From the NCBI GenBank assembly GCA_902364065.1, contig CABJCJ010000008.1, positions 1 through 64,000 of the forward strand: a DNA stretch of 64,000 bases. Direction: 5' to 3'. Both the position numbers and the translations under genes were made by a program. This document shows positions 8,531 to 16,129 of this stretch, piece after piece (position 1 is the stretch's first letter; each line of letters starts with the position of its first letter). This stretch comes from Veillonellaceae bacterium SB90 (GTDB taxonomy: Bacteria > Bacillota > Negativicutes > Selenomonadales > Selenomonadaceae). The notes below the pieces were generated by a model. The model made no database searches. It worked only from the letters and a program-made list of their open reading frames with translations, and was not told the DNA's origin.

Positions 8531-9296
8531 TATGAATGAAATCCTGCTCGCCGAAAACGTTTCGGAGGTTTTCGGCGGCCTCAAGGCTGTGTCTGACTTC
8601 AATCTGCGTCTCAACCGCGGCGAGCTCGTCGGCCTCATCGGGCCGAACGGCGCGGGCAAGACGACTGTGTTCAACATGCTGACCGGCGTTTATCAGCCGA
8701 CCTCGGGCAACATTTCCTTCGAGGGCAGGAGCATCGTCGGCCTCAAGCCGTACCAGGTCACGCAGCGCGGCATCGCGCGTACCTTCCAGAACATCCGCCT
8801 GTTCTCTGAGCTCACGGTCTTGGAGAATGTCAAGATTGCCTTCCATTACCATGTCAAATACGGACTGATTGAATCCGTGCTGCGCATCGGGCGCTACTTC
8901 CGCGAGGAGGAGGCCATCGAGGAGGAGAGCTTTAAACTGCTCAAGATTTTCCATCTGGAGGATAAAGCGAATGAAGTGGCGAAGAACCTCCCGTACGGTG
9001 CACAGCGCCGCCTCGAGATCGCCCGCGCACTCGCGGCCAAGCCGAAGCTCCTGCTGCTTGACGAGCCGGCTGCCGGCATGAACCCGCAGGAGACGAAGGA
9101 ACTCATGGATATGATCCGCTGGATCCGCCATGAATTCGGCCTGACCATCCTGCTCATCGAGCATGATATGAGTCTCGTCATGGGCATCTGCGAGCGCATC
9201 TATGTGCTGGAGTACGGCGAGGTCATCGCGCAGGGGACGCCGGACGAGATCAAGCAGAATCCGGAGGTCATCCGGGCTTATCTGGGCGGCGAATGA
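8523..9296 (+). CDS. livG: Branched-chain amino acid ABC transporter, ATPase LivG
   Basis: LivG is one of two cytoplasmic ATPases that power the transporter. The 257 residues contain Walker A GPNGAGKTT (near 40), the Q-loop region ARTFQNIRLF, Walker B KLLLLDEPAAGMN, and the switch histidine in LLIEHDM. The signature is YGAQRRLEIARAL, with an LPYGAQ form usual in LivG. AAAGGAGG lies within the end of livM and the coding regions overlap. Confidence 0.95.
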   Translation: MSDMNEILLAENVSEVFGGLKAVSDFNLRLNRGELVGLIGPNGAGKTTVFNMLTGVYQPTSGNISFEGRSIVGLKPYQVTQRGIARTFQNIRLFSELTVLENVKIAFHYHVKYGLIESVLRIGRYFREEEAIEEESFKLLKIFHLEDKANEVAKNLPYGAQRRLEIARALAAKPKLLLLDEPAAGMNPQETKELMDMIRWIRHEFGLTILLIEHDMSLVMGICERIYVLEYGEVIAQGTPDEIKQNPEVIRAYLGGE

Positions 9297-9331
9297 CGCC
9301 GTCCATCAGGTGAAAAGTACGGAAAGCAGGT

Positions 9332-10054
9332 ATGTATATGGCAGAACCTATGCTGAAAATAGATAACATCGATGTATACTACGGTGCCATCCATGCACTC
9401 AAGGGCATCAGCCTCGAGGTCAATCAGGGCGAGATCGTGACGCTCATCGGTGCCAACGGCGCCGGCAAGTCGACGACACTGCGCACAATCTCGGGCCTCC
9501 TGAAGCCGAAGAACGGCTCCATCACGTTCATGGGGAAGAATATCGCCGGCGTGCCGGCTCATCAGATTGTCCGCGAGGGCATCTCGCAGGTGCCGGAAGG
9601 ACGCCGCGTCTTTGCGGAGATGACCGTCATGGAGAATCTGGATCTCGGTGCCTTTGTACGCAAGGACAAGGCAGGCATCCAAAAGGATCTCAAGACGGTT
9701 TTTGAGCTCTTCCCGCGCCTTGCGGAACGCAGGAATCAGTCGGCCGGCACGCTGTCAGGCGGCGAGCAGCAGATGCTCGCGATGGGCCGTGCGCTCATGA
9801 GCCGTCCGAAGCTCCTGCTGCTCGATGAGCCCTCCATGGGGCTCGCGCCGCTGCTCATCAAGGAAATCTTCCACATCATCGAGGACATCAACAAGAGCGG
9901 CACGACCGTATTGCTCGTTGAGCAGAATGCGAATATGGCGCTTTCGATTGCCAACCGCGCGTATGTGCTCGAGACGGGACGCATTACCCTGTCCGGTGCA
10001 GCGCAGGAACTCGCTGCGAGCGAGGATGTCCGCAAGGCTTATCTGGGTGGCTGA
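9332..10054 (+). CDS. livF: Branched-chain amino acid ABC transporter, ATPase LivF
   Basis: LivF is the partner ATPase of LivG. The 240 residues contain Walker A GANGAGKST, the typical LivF stretch VPEGRRVFAEMTVMENL, signature LSGGEQQMLAMGRAL and Walker B KLLLLDEPSMGL. Two in-frame ATGs lie two codons apart. The first is taken, following the weak site GGAAAGCAGG. It lies 35 bp after livG and 84 bp before the CBS-ACT gene. Confidence 0.95.
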   Translation: MYMAEPMLKIDNIDVYYGAIHALKGISLEVNQGEIVTLIGANGAGKSTTLRTISGLLKPKNGSITFMGKNIAGVPAHQIVREGISQVPEGRRVFAEMTVMENLDLGAFVRKDKAGIQKDLKTVFELFPRLAERRNQSAGTLSGGEQQMLAMGRALMSRPKLLLLDEPSMGLAPLLIKEIFHIIEDINKSGTTVLLVEQNANMALSIANRAYVLETGRITLSGAAQELAASEDVRKAYLGG

Positions 10055-10138
10055 TCCGCAGTCATGGCAGGATTTTCCCGTGCTGGCAGCGAAGTATTTC
10101 GGCAAAGCACAGGCAAAGGATGTAAGGGGGATGAAGTG

Positions 10139-10783
10139 ATGTTTGTAGCAAATCGCATGGCGAAGAACCCGGTGACGGTAACGCCGGATACGACAGTGGA
10201 CGAAGCGGCTTCCGCGATGCGGAAGGGGCATTTCCGCCGCCTGCCGGTCGTGGAGAATGGCAAGCTCGTGGGCTTCCTTTCCGACAAGGACCTCATGCGC
10301 GTGATGCCGTCGCCGGCCACGACGCTCTCGCGCTATGAGGAGCGGTCGCTCCTCGCAAAGCTCAAGATCTCGGATGTCATGCAGACACCGGTCATTTCGG
10401 TCGATGAGGACGCCACCATCGAGGAAGCGGCGCTCATCATGTACAAGCATAAAATCGGCGGTCTGCCGGTTGTCTCTAAAGTCGGCACGGTTGTGGGCGT
10501 CATCACGGAGACGGATATCTTCAAGACGTTTGTTGATGTCATGGGCCTGCAGGAGGGCAAGACGCGCCTGACGCTGCTCGTCGACAACAAGATCGGCGTC
10601 GTTCACGATATTGCCGGCATCTTCACAGAGTGCGGCCTTTCTATCGACAGCCTCGTGACCTGCCGTCAGCCGTACGGCAAGTATGAAATCGTCGTCCGCG
10701 GCGATATTCCCGATGTCGATGACGTGAAGAAGAAGATTGAGGCCAAGGGCTACGAGGTCATCCATACGGCCAAGATCGGCTGA
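10139..10783 (+). CDS. CBS-pair and ACT-domain protein (AcuB-like)
   Basis: The 214-residue cytoplasmic protein has two CBS motifs (about 5-60 and 78-135: PVTVTPDTTVDEAASAM and TPVISVDEDATIEEAALIM) and a C-terminal ACT domain (about 140-214: TLLVDNKIGVVHDIAGIF). CBS pairs bind adenosyl ligands and ACT domains bind amino acids. This architecture is called AcuB-like, but no acetoin genes are nearby. Its place at the end of livJHMGF, followed by a terminator, suggests a sensor coupling amino acid supply to energy state, which is an inference. The ATG at 10139 has AGGGGG eight bases upstream. Longer in-frame starts lack a ribosome site. Confidence 0.8.
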   Translation: MFVANRMAKNPVTVTPDTTVDEAASAMRKGHFRRLPVVENGKLVGFLSDKDLMRVMPSPATTLSRYEERSLLAKLKISDVMQTPVISVDEDATIEEAALIMYKHKIGGLPVVSKVGTVVGVITETDIFKTFVDVMGLQEGKTRLTLLVDNKIGVVHDIAGIFTECGLSIDSLVTCRQPYGKYEIVVRGDIPDVDDVKKKIEAKGYEVIHTAKIG

Positions 10784-10834
10784 TGACATTCATGAGCCGC
10801 ACAGGAAAAGCTGTGCAGCCATCGGTTTTCAGGC

Positions 10835-10875
10835 AAAGGAGCCTTTTCCCGCAGAAGGGATAAGGCTCCTTTTGT
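10835..10875 (+). terminator. Intrinsic terminator of the liv operon
   Basis: AAAGGAGCCTT and AAGGCTCCTTT form an 11-bp stem, with an inner TTCCC/GGGA(A) helix, followed by TTGTGTTTT. Confidence 0.8.
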
Positions 10876-10927
10876 GTTTTGTATACAGATAAACATTACA
10901 TAATTACATGTATTCTTTTTCAATGGC

Positions 10928-10957
10928 TTGATTACTGTATATAATCTATGTTATACT
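10928..10957 (+). promoter_or_regulatory. Probable promoter of the TAXI TRAP operon
   Basis: TTGATT (10928-10933), an 18-bp spacer and TATACT (10952-10957). A second -10-like TATAAT lies at 10940-10945. I cannot say which is used. Confidence 0.4.
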
Positions 10958-11012
10958 CTTATACGTAATATATTTGTTAATACATGTTTGTATGAGAGTG
11001 GGGGCGTTTTCG

Positions 11013-11975
11013 ATGAAGTTACATGCATTCACCAAAATGTTGGCTGTGGGTATCATAGCAGTCCTCAGTGTTGCCATGCTTGCAGGCTGTGGCAGCGAAA
11101 GTTCACAGAAGAAATTCCTCAATATCGCCACGGGCGGTACGGCTGGTACGTACTATCCGATTGGCGGTGCGATGGCGGAAATCCTCAACAAGGATATTGA
11201 AGGCATGAACGCCAGTGCGCAGAGTACCGGCGCCACGGTGGCGAACATCAACATGCTCAAGGATGGTTCTGTCGACCTGGCCATTGTCCAGAATGATATC
11301 ACGTATTATGCCGTTCACGGCACGGAGATGTTCAAGGACAAGAAGGTCGACAATATCCGCGGCATCGCGACGCTGTACCCGGAAACCTGCCAGTTTGTCA
11401 CGCTTGATAAGGCCGGTATCAAGAGCATCGCGGACCTCAAGGGCAAGCGCGTAGCTGTCGGTGCGGCAGGCTCCGGTGCAGAGGCCAATGCCCGCCAGAT
11501 CCTCGAGGCATATGGCATCACCTATGACGATATCGATGTCCAGTACCTGTCCTTTGCGGAAGGCGCCAGCGCCCTCAAGGATGGCAACGTCGATGCCGCA
11601 TTCCTGACGGCTGGCTATCCGACTTCCTCCGTACAGGATATTGCTTCGCAGAACAAGATTCGCCTGCTGCCTGTGGATGCGGACAAGGCTGATGCTTTGA
11701 TTGCCAAGTATCCGTTCTACACGAAGACGACGGTACCGGCTGGCACGTATGCCGGCTTTGATGAGGATGTCCCGACCATCTCGGTCATGGCTATGCTCGT
11801 TGCATCCGATAAGGTGGACGATAAGCTGGGTTATGAAATTGCCAAGGCGCTCTTCACGAACCTTGACCGCCTCCAGGCAGCACATTCCGTCGGCAAGCTC
11901 ATCACGAAAGAGGGCGCCATGAAGGGCATGTCCCTCGATATGAATGCCGGCGCAGAGAAGTTCTTCAAGGAATGA
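11013..11975 (+). CDS. TAXI-family TRAP transporter solute-binding lipoprotein
   Basis: TAXI proteins are the extracytoplasmic receptors of a TRAP subclass that uses an ion gradient to import organic acids or glutamate-like solutes. The 320-residue precursor has a lipoprotein signal with LAGC (Cys26). The diagnostic stretch NIATGGTAGTYYPIGGAMA (near residue 36) is followed by DLAIVQNDITYYA and GKRVAVGAAGSGAEANARQI. The ATG lies 7-8 bases after GTGGGGG. In-frame codons upstream add only non-signal residues. The DUF1850 and fused permease genes that normally accompany TAXI receptors follow. The substrate is not evident. Confidence 0.92.
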   Translation: MKLHAFTKMLAVGIIAVLSVAMLAGCGSESSQKKFLNIATGGTAGTYYPIGGAMAEILNKDIEGMNASAQSTGATVANINMLKDGSVDLAIVQNDITYYAVHGTEMFKDKKVDNIRGIATLYPETCQFVTLDKAGIKSIADLKGKRVAVGAAGSGAEANARQILEAYGITYDDIDVQYLSFAEGASALKDGNVDAAFLTAGYPTSSVQDIASQNKIRLLPVDADKADALIAKYPFYTKTTVPAGTYAGFDEDVPTISVMAMLVASDKVDDKLGYEIAKALFTNLDRLQAAHSVGKLITKEGAMKGMSLDMNAGAEKFFKE

Positions 11976-12151
11976 GGAATGAACGTCATCTGACCGGTGA
12001 CAAGAGCGGCTCCTTTGCCGCTGCCAACACAGATTTTGTTTCATGATGGGATAGAGACTTCCTTCCATGGCTCCGGCAGCAGTTCTTCTGAGCGGAGCGG
12101 CGGCCCGGCACTCGTTGCGGGGAAGCTTCTCGCGCAGGTGCGCATGGGGCG

Positions 12152-12676
12152 ATGGCGGGAAGTCTCTTTCTGGTTGAAGATGGTGATTTTTTGCTGCGCA
12201 ATGCTCGCATTCCGATTGTACTCTGCCTGCTGGGTATCTGCTTCGGGCTGCTCGACGTGCTGCTGACGCCCTGCTTTGTCGTCTCGGCAGCCGGCGAGCG
12301 GGTGGCTCTCGTGGAGGCACGCCCGGAGCTGCCGTTTTCCATTCACTTCATCCATTCGGTGCAGAAGACGCCGGTGCTGGAAAATCTGGAAGTGAACGAG
12401 AAACGCGATGGCTTTGACCTGCTTTCGACGAAATACCAGTCGTTTGGCGTCGGCCTGCCCTTCCTTGCGGAAGAAGGGGCGTTCCGGCAGGAAGGGGATT
12501 ATTATGTATTCGATCACATGCATCGTCATTTCCCGTCACTCCAGCTGCGTACCGGAGTCGGGACGAAACTCACCCTGACGGTCGCGGGCAGGGAATACCG
12601 GCTGTATGAACGGTATGCACCCGGCACGCGCATCGATCTTTACATCGCGCCGCTTTACCGTGCTCTGTGCGGCTGA
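12152..12676 (+). CDS. DUF1850 protein of a TAXI TRAP system
   Basis: The 174-residue protein has one hydrophobic segment (about 20-38) and an exported domain with the DUF1850 features FSIHFIHSVQKTPVLEN and GVGLP. DUF1850 genes are typically found between TAXI receptor and fused permease genes, as here. Their function is unknown. The start is uncertain: ATG 12152 has only weak Shine-Dalgarno potential (ATGGGGCG), and a TTG at 12191 would put the membrane segment at the very N-terminus. The 176 bp before it hold a small AGCGGC/GCCGCT hairpin and no gene I can support. Confidence 0.75.
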   Translation: MAGSLFLVEDGDFLLRNARIPIVLCLLGICFGLLDVLLTPCFVVSAAGERVALVEARPELPFSIHFIHSVQKTPVLENLEVNEKRDGFDLLSTKYQSFGVGLPFLAEEGAFRQEGDYYVFDHMHRHFPSLQLRTGVGTKLTLTVAGREYRLYERYAPGTRIDLYIAPLYRALCG

Positions 12677-12702
12677 CGCATTCAGGAAGGGATGGTATCC
12701 AT

Positions 12703-14643
12703 ATGACAGATAAACCCGATAAAAACAAACCAGCATCCACACCCGAGGACATCCTTAAGAAATACGACAAGGAATCCGATACCATGATGTATACGGGCCT
12801 CATGGCCAAGATTGTTTCGGCCATTGCTATCGTGTTTTCGGTGTTCCAGCTCTATACGGCCACGTTCGGCGTGCTCGATGCACAGCTCCAGCGTGCTGTC
12901 CACCTGGGTTTCGGCCTCACGCTTGTCTATCTCTTGTATCCGACGCGCAAATCCTGGTCGCGTCATAAGCTGCATCCGTTTGATTTGCTGCTGGCCATTT
13001 TAGGCGCGGCAACGCCGGCGTATATCGTCATTGAGTACCGCCAGCTTGTCCTGCGCTCGGGCATGGTTTCCAGCACCGACCTCGTCGTCGGCACGCTCGG
13101 CATCCTGCTCGTCATCGAGGCGGCGCGCCGCATCGTCGGCCTGCCGATGGTCTGCGTGGTTCTGGCTTTCATCGCCTATGCATTTGCCGGCCCTTACATG
13201 CCGGGGGTGCTTGCGCATCGCGGCCTGACGCTGGAGCAGCTCGTCGGTCATCTCTACTTCACGACAGAAGGCGTCTTCGGCATCCCGCTCGGCGTTTCCT
13301 CGACCTTCATCTTTCTCTTCATCCTGTTCGGCGCCTATCTGGAATCGACGGGCCTCGGCAAATTCTTCATCGACCTCGCGAATGCCGTGGCTGGCTGGGC
13401 TAGCGGCGGCCCGGCCAAGGTTGCCGTTCTGTCCTCCGGACTCATGGGTACCGTCTCGGGCAGCTCGGTTGCCAATGTCGTGGGAACAGGCTCTCTGACC
13501 ATTCCGATGATGAAGAAACTCGGTTACCACAAGAACTTTGCCGGCGCTGTCGAGGCAGCCGCTTCGACCGGCGGCCAGCTGATGCCGCCGGTCATGGGCG
13601 CTGCGGCCTTCCTGATGGCGGAGTTCATCGGCGTGCCGTACATCGATATCGTCAAGGCCGCCATCGTACCGGCTTTCCTCTATTTTGCCGGCGTATGGCT
13701 CGGCGTTCACTTTGAAGCCAAGCGCAGCAACCTCAAGGGCATCCCGCGCAAGGATCTGCCGAAATTCGGCGTCATCTTGCGCGAACGCGGCCATCTGGCT
13801 CTGCCGCTCATTGTCATCGTCTACCTCCTGGTCGCCGGCTATACGCCGATGCGCGCCGCTCTCGTGGCCATCGTGCTCTCCATTGTCTGCTCGGCCCTGC
13901 GCAAATCGACACGCATGAAGCCCATTGAGATCGTCAAGGGCCTCGACAAGGGCGCGCGTAATGTCCTGTCTGTACTCGTCGCGTGTGCGGCGGCCGGTAT
14001 CGTCATCGGCGTCGTCACGAAGACGGGCGTGGGCCTCAAGCTCGCTTCCGGCCTGCTTGATCTCTCGGGCGGCCTGCTGTTGCCGACGATGTTCTTTACG
14101 ATGATCACGGCCATTGTCCTCGGCATGGGCGTGCCGACGACGGCCAACTACGTCATCACGTCGACGATTGCTGCGCCGGCGCTCGTGCAGATGGGCGTGC
14201 CGGTACTCTGTGCACATATGTTCGTCTTCTACTTCGGCATCATCGCCGATGTCACGCCGCCAGTGGCTCTCGCAGCCTTCGCCGGTGCCGGCATTGCGGG
14301 CGGCGATCCGCTGAAGACCGGCATCAACGCCTCGAAGCTGGCCATAGCAGCCTTTATTATCCCGTACATGTTTGTCCTGTCGCCGGTCCTCCTGATGGTG
14401 GATGCGACGGCGTTCAACCTCATCATGACGACACTGACCGCGCTCATCGGCATGATCGCCGTATCGTCGGCGCTCATCGGCTATCTGGCGGACGACTGCA
14501 GCCTGCTTGAACGCCTTGTGCTCGTCGCGGGCGGTCTGATGATGATCAAGCCGGGCTACATAACGGATGCTGCGGGTTTCGTCCTGTTCCTCATCATCCT
14601 CTTCCTGCAGCTCAGACGCCGCAAGGCGGCAGCTGATGCCTGA
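12703..14643 (+). CDS. TRAP transporter fused permease (4TM-12TM)
   Basis: The 646-residue protein joins the small DctQ-like (about 25-190) and large DctM-like (about 200-646) TRAP subunits, as in TAXI systems. DctM family marks are LMGTVSGSSVANVVGTGSLTIPMMK (near 250), TGGQLMPPVMGAAAFLMAE (near 288) and, in the second half, VLGMGVPTTANYVI and ADVTPPVALAAFAG. It works with the receptor at 11013-11975. The ATG at 12703 follows GGAAGGGATGG. A GTG at 12667 lies inside the DUF1850 gene and is not needed. Confidence 0.93.
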   Translation: MTDKPDKNKPASTPEDILKKYDKESDTMMYTGLMAKIVSAIAIVFSVFQLYTATFGVLDAQLQRAVHLGFGLTLVYLLYPTRKSWSRHKLHPFDLLLAILGAATPAYIVIEYRQLVLRSGMVSSTDLVVGTLGILLVIEAARRIVGLPMVCVVLAFIAYAFAGPYMPGVLAHRGLTLEQLVGHLYFTTEGVFGIPLGVSSTFIFLFILFGAYLESTGLGKFFIDLANAVAGWASGGPAKVAVLSSGLMGTVSGSSVANVVGTGSLTIPMMKKLGYHKNFAGAVEAAASTGGQLMPPVMGAAAFLMAEFIGVPYIDIVKAAIVPAFLYFAGVWLGVHFEAKRSNLKGIPRKDLPKFGVILRERGHLALPLIVIVYLLVAGYTPMRAALVAIVLSIVCSALRKSTRMKPIEIVKGLDKGARNVLSVLVACAAAGIVIGVVTKTGVGLKLASGLLDLSGGLLLPTMFFTMITAIVLGMGVPTTANYVITSTIAAPALVQMGVPVLCAHMFVFYFGIIADVTPPVALAAFAGAGIAGGDPLKTGINASKLAIAAFIIPYMFVLSPVLLMVDATAFNLIMTTLTALIGMIAVSSALIGYLADDCSLLERLVLVAGGLMMIKPGYITDAAGFVLFLIILFLQLRRRKAAADA

Positions 14644-14670
14644 CATGCTCATTTTCGGGCATTGACATCA

Positions 14671-14714
14671 TAAAAGAAAGGCGTTTCCATTTTCTTGGAA
14701 GCGCCTTTCTTTTA
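14671..14714. terminator. Bidirectional intrinsic terminator
   Basis: TAAAAGAAAGGCG and CGCCTTTCTTTTA form a 13-bp stem, with TTCC/GGAA inside. T-rich runs on both strands serve the TRAP permease gene (+) and the Fur-family gene (-), which converge here. Confidence 0.85.
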
Positions 14715-14734
14715 TCGAGGGATGCATCATTTGT

Positions 14735-15184
14735 TCAATGCATGGCATGCATATGCTGCTGCTGTTTTTCCTGGCATTCCGGGCAAACGCCGAAGAAATA
14801 GATCTGATGGTCGGTAAGTGCATAACCGGTTTCACGCGTGACTTCCTGGTATACGCCTTCCGTCTTGAGGGCAGGGACATCATCGACGCGGCCGCATTTC
14901 GTGCAGCGGACATGCGGGTGATGGCTCGTATCCGCATCGTAGCGGAATGCATCCTCGCCAACGTTGAGCTCCTGGGCAAGTCCCAGATCGCAGAGAATGG
15001 AAAGGGCCTTGTAGACCGTGGCCAAACTCATCGTGGGGTAGAGGGGCTGCAGCTCCTTGTAGATGGTGTCAGCGTTTGGATGTACCTTGGTATGGGAAAG
15101 CATATTGTAGACAGCCAGACGCTGCGGCGTCACCTTGAAGCCGGCTGCGCGCAGACGGCCTGCCAGTTCCATCGGGCTTAGCAT
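14735..15184 (-). CDS. Fur-family metalloregulator, PerR-like
   Basis: The 149-residue repressor has the Fur winged helix (VTPQRLAVYNML near 18; MSLATVYKALSIL near 51), the metal-site segment HHPHVRC, and two CxxC pairs (CTKC, CPEC) for the structural zinc. At the position that is Glu in Fur and Asp in PerR it has Asp (CGRVDD), which favours peroxide-sensing PerR. The His-rich C-terminus (QQQHMHAMH) may bind metal. The ATG at 15184 is eight bases after GAAGG. A GTG three codons upstream is less well placed. A good promoter and a Fur-type repeat in the leader suggest autoregulation. Confidence 0.85.
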   Translation of the reverse strand: MLSPMELAGRLRAAGFKVTPQRLAVYNMLSHTKVHPNADTIYKELQPLYPTMSLATVYKALSILCDLGLAQELNVGEDAFRYDADTSHHPHVRCTKCGRVDDVPALKTEGVYQEVTRETGYALTDHQIYFFGVCPECQEKQQQHMHAMH

Positions 15185-15221
15185 GGTATTCACCTTCTCT
15201 TTCTAAACCTTTCTTAAAAAT

Positions 15222-15239
15222 TTAATGGTAATGGATAAT
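15222..15239. promoter_or_regulatory. Possible Fur-type box in the leader of the Fur/PerR gene
   Basis: On the plus strand TTAATG-GTAATG-GATAAT reads as three tandem imperfect copies of the Fur hexamer GATAAT. It lies about +10 to +27 of the gene's promoter, a typical place for autorepression. Low-complexity AT sequence can mimic this motif. Confidence 0.35.
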
Positions 15240-15255
15240 TTATATCGTTTAATTT

Positions 15256-15284
15256 ATTCTACCCAGAAATTATGTTCATGTCAA
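15256..15284 (-). promoter_or_regulatory. Promoter of the Fur/PerR-family gene
   Basis: On the minus strand TTGACA (15279-15284), a 17-bp spacer and TAGAAT (15256-15261). Confidence 0.7.
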
Positions 15285-15383
15285 CTAGTATTTATTATTT
15301 TAGGAGAAAATGACTTTCTTCTTTGTACGCTGTTTTGAACAGGATGTGATGGTGCGTGGACGGAACAAATCAAAATAAATGGC

Positions 15384-15412
15384 TTTACAAGTCGAAAAAG
15401 GTATGTTATAAT
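15384..15412 (+). promoter_or_regulatory. Promoter of tRNA-Ser
   Basis: TTTACA (15384-15389), a 17-bp spacer and TATAAT (15407-15412), 22 bp before the mature 5' end. Confidence 0.75.
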
Positions 15413-15434
15413 ACTTCATGTTCTCAATGAACAC

Positions 15435-15523
15435 GGAGAGGTGTCCGAGTGGTCGAAGGTGCTTGACTCGAAATCAAGTGTGGTTAATAGCCACCGTGGG
15501 TTCGAATCCCACCCTCTCTGCCA
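15435..15523 (+). tRNA. tRNA-Ser (anticodon CGA)
   Basis: An 89-nt tRNA with encoded CCA. The acceptor GGAGAGG pairs with CCTCTCT (G-U at the end pair). The anticodon stem CTTGA/TCAAG encloses CTCGAAA, so the anticodon is CGA (codon UCG). A long variable arm (TGTGGTTAATAGCCACC), typical of serine tRNAs, and the T arm GTGGG-TTCGAAT-CCCAC follow. It has its own promoter and terminator. Confidence 0.95.
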
Positions 15524-15533
15524 TTTGACGATG

Positions 15534-15563
15534 AAGCTCTGCAGTGCGCTGCAGGGCTTTTTT
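15534..15563 (+). terminator. Intrinsic terminator of tRNA-Ser
   Basis: AAGCTCTGCAG and CTGCAGGGCTT form an 11-bp stem with loop TGCG, followed by a T run. Confidence 0.85.
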
Positions 15564-15650
15564 GTATGTGCGGGGCGGTCATCTGAGGAAAGAAAAAGAA
15601 GCCGCAGCATCGAGTGAAAACCTCGTCGCTGCAGCTCCTTCTTCGTGCTC

Positions 15651-15830
15651 TTATTCTGCTGCCTTGATGACTTCTTTGCCATCGTAATAGCCGCATTCCG
15701 GGCATACGTGATGCGGCATTTTCGGCTCATGGCACTGCGGGCAAGCCGTGAAGCCCGGAGCCGTCAATTTCCAGTTTGCACGGCGCTGATCGCGACGGGC
15801 CTTGGAAGTTTTGCGCTTTGGTACTGCCAT
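15651..15830 (-). CDS. rpmF: 50S ribosomal protein L32
   Basis: This 59-codon gene encodes a typical L32: [20 protein letters not shown] at the start, then two zinc-binding CxxC pairs (CPQC and CPEC) with HEPKMPHHV between them. AGGTG lies eight bases before the ATG. In most bacteria rpmF follows a DUF177 (yceD) gene and often precedes plsX. Here it stands alone between two tRNA/regulator units, with a leader of about 100 nt from a plausible promoter at 15937-15965. Confidence 0.96.
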   Translation of the reverse strand: MAVPKRKTSKARRDQRRANWKLTAPGFTACPQCHEPKMPHHVCPECGYYDGKEVIKAAE

Positions 15831-15936
15831 TTGATGTTCACCTCCGAGTCAGAAAATCCTTCAGTGAAATCCATGCAATAGGTTGATGCTGATGGATTAC
15901 GTTCACGTGAATCATGTGATTTTGACACATATATCT

Positions 15937-15965
15937 ATGATAGCCGTTTTTGCCTTGACATGCAA
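15937..15965 (-). promoter_or_regulatory. Plausible promoter of rpmF
   Basis: On the minus strand TTGCAT (15960-15965), a 17-bp spacer and TATCAT (15937-15942). This gives a leader of about 100 nt. The rest of 15831-16129 is AT-rich and has no gene I can support. Confidence 0.45.
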
Positions 15966-16129
15966 GGAAAATTTTATTTTTTTGACCGGGATTCCCTGTT
16001 CTTGGCGGCGGGAAGAAAAAATAGGATTTTCTGACAGAAATATAACAGAAATAAAGGTAATTTCCCTTTCATCGCGAATTATATTATAGAACGGAATCCT
16101 GCCTTTGGTTACAGGGGCAGTAGAAAGAA

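Noticed and set aside
15883-16089. A 68-codon frame between rpmF and the DAK2-like gene
   Set aside because: No ribosome site, no recognisable composition, AT-rich spacer sequence, and it overlaps the rpmF promoter.
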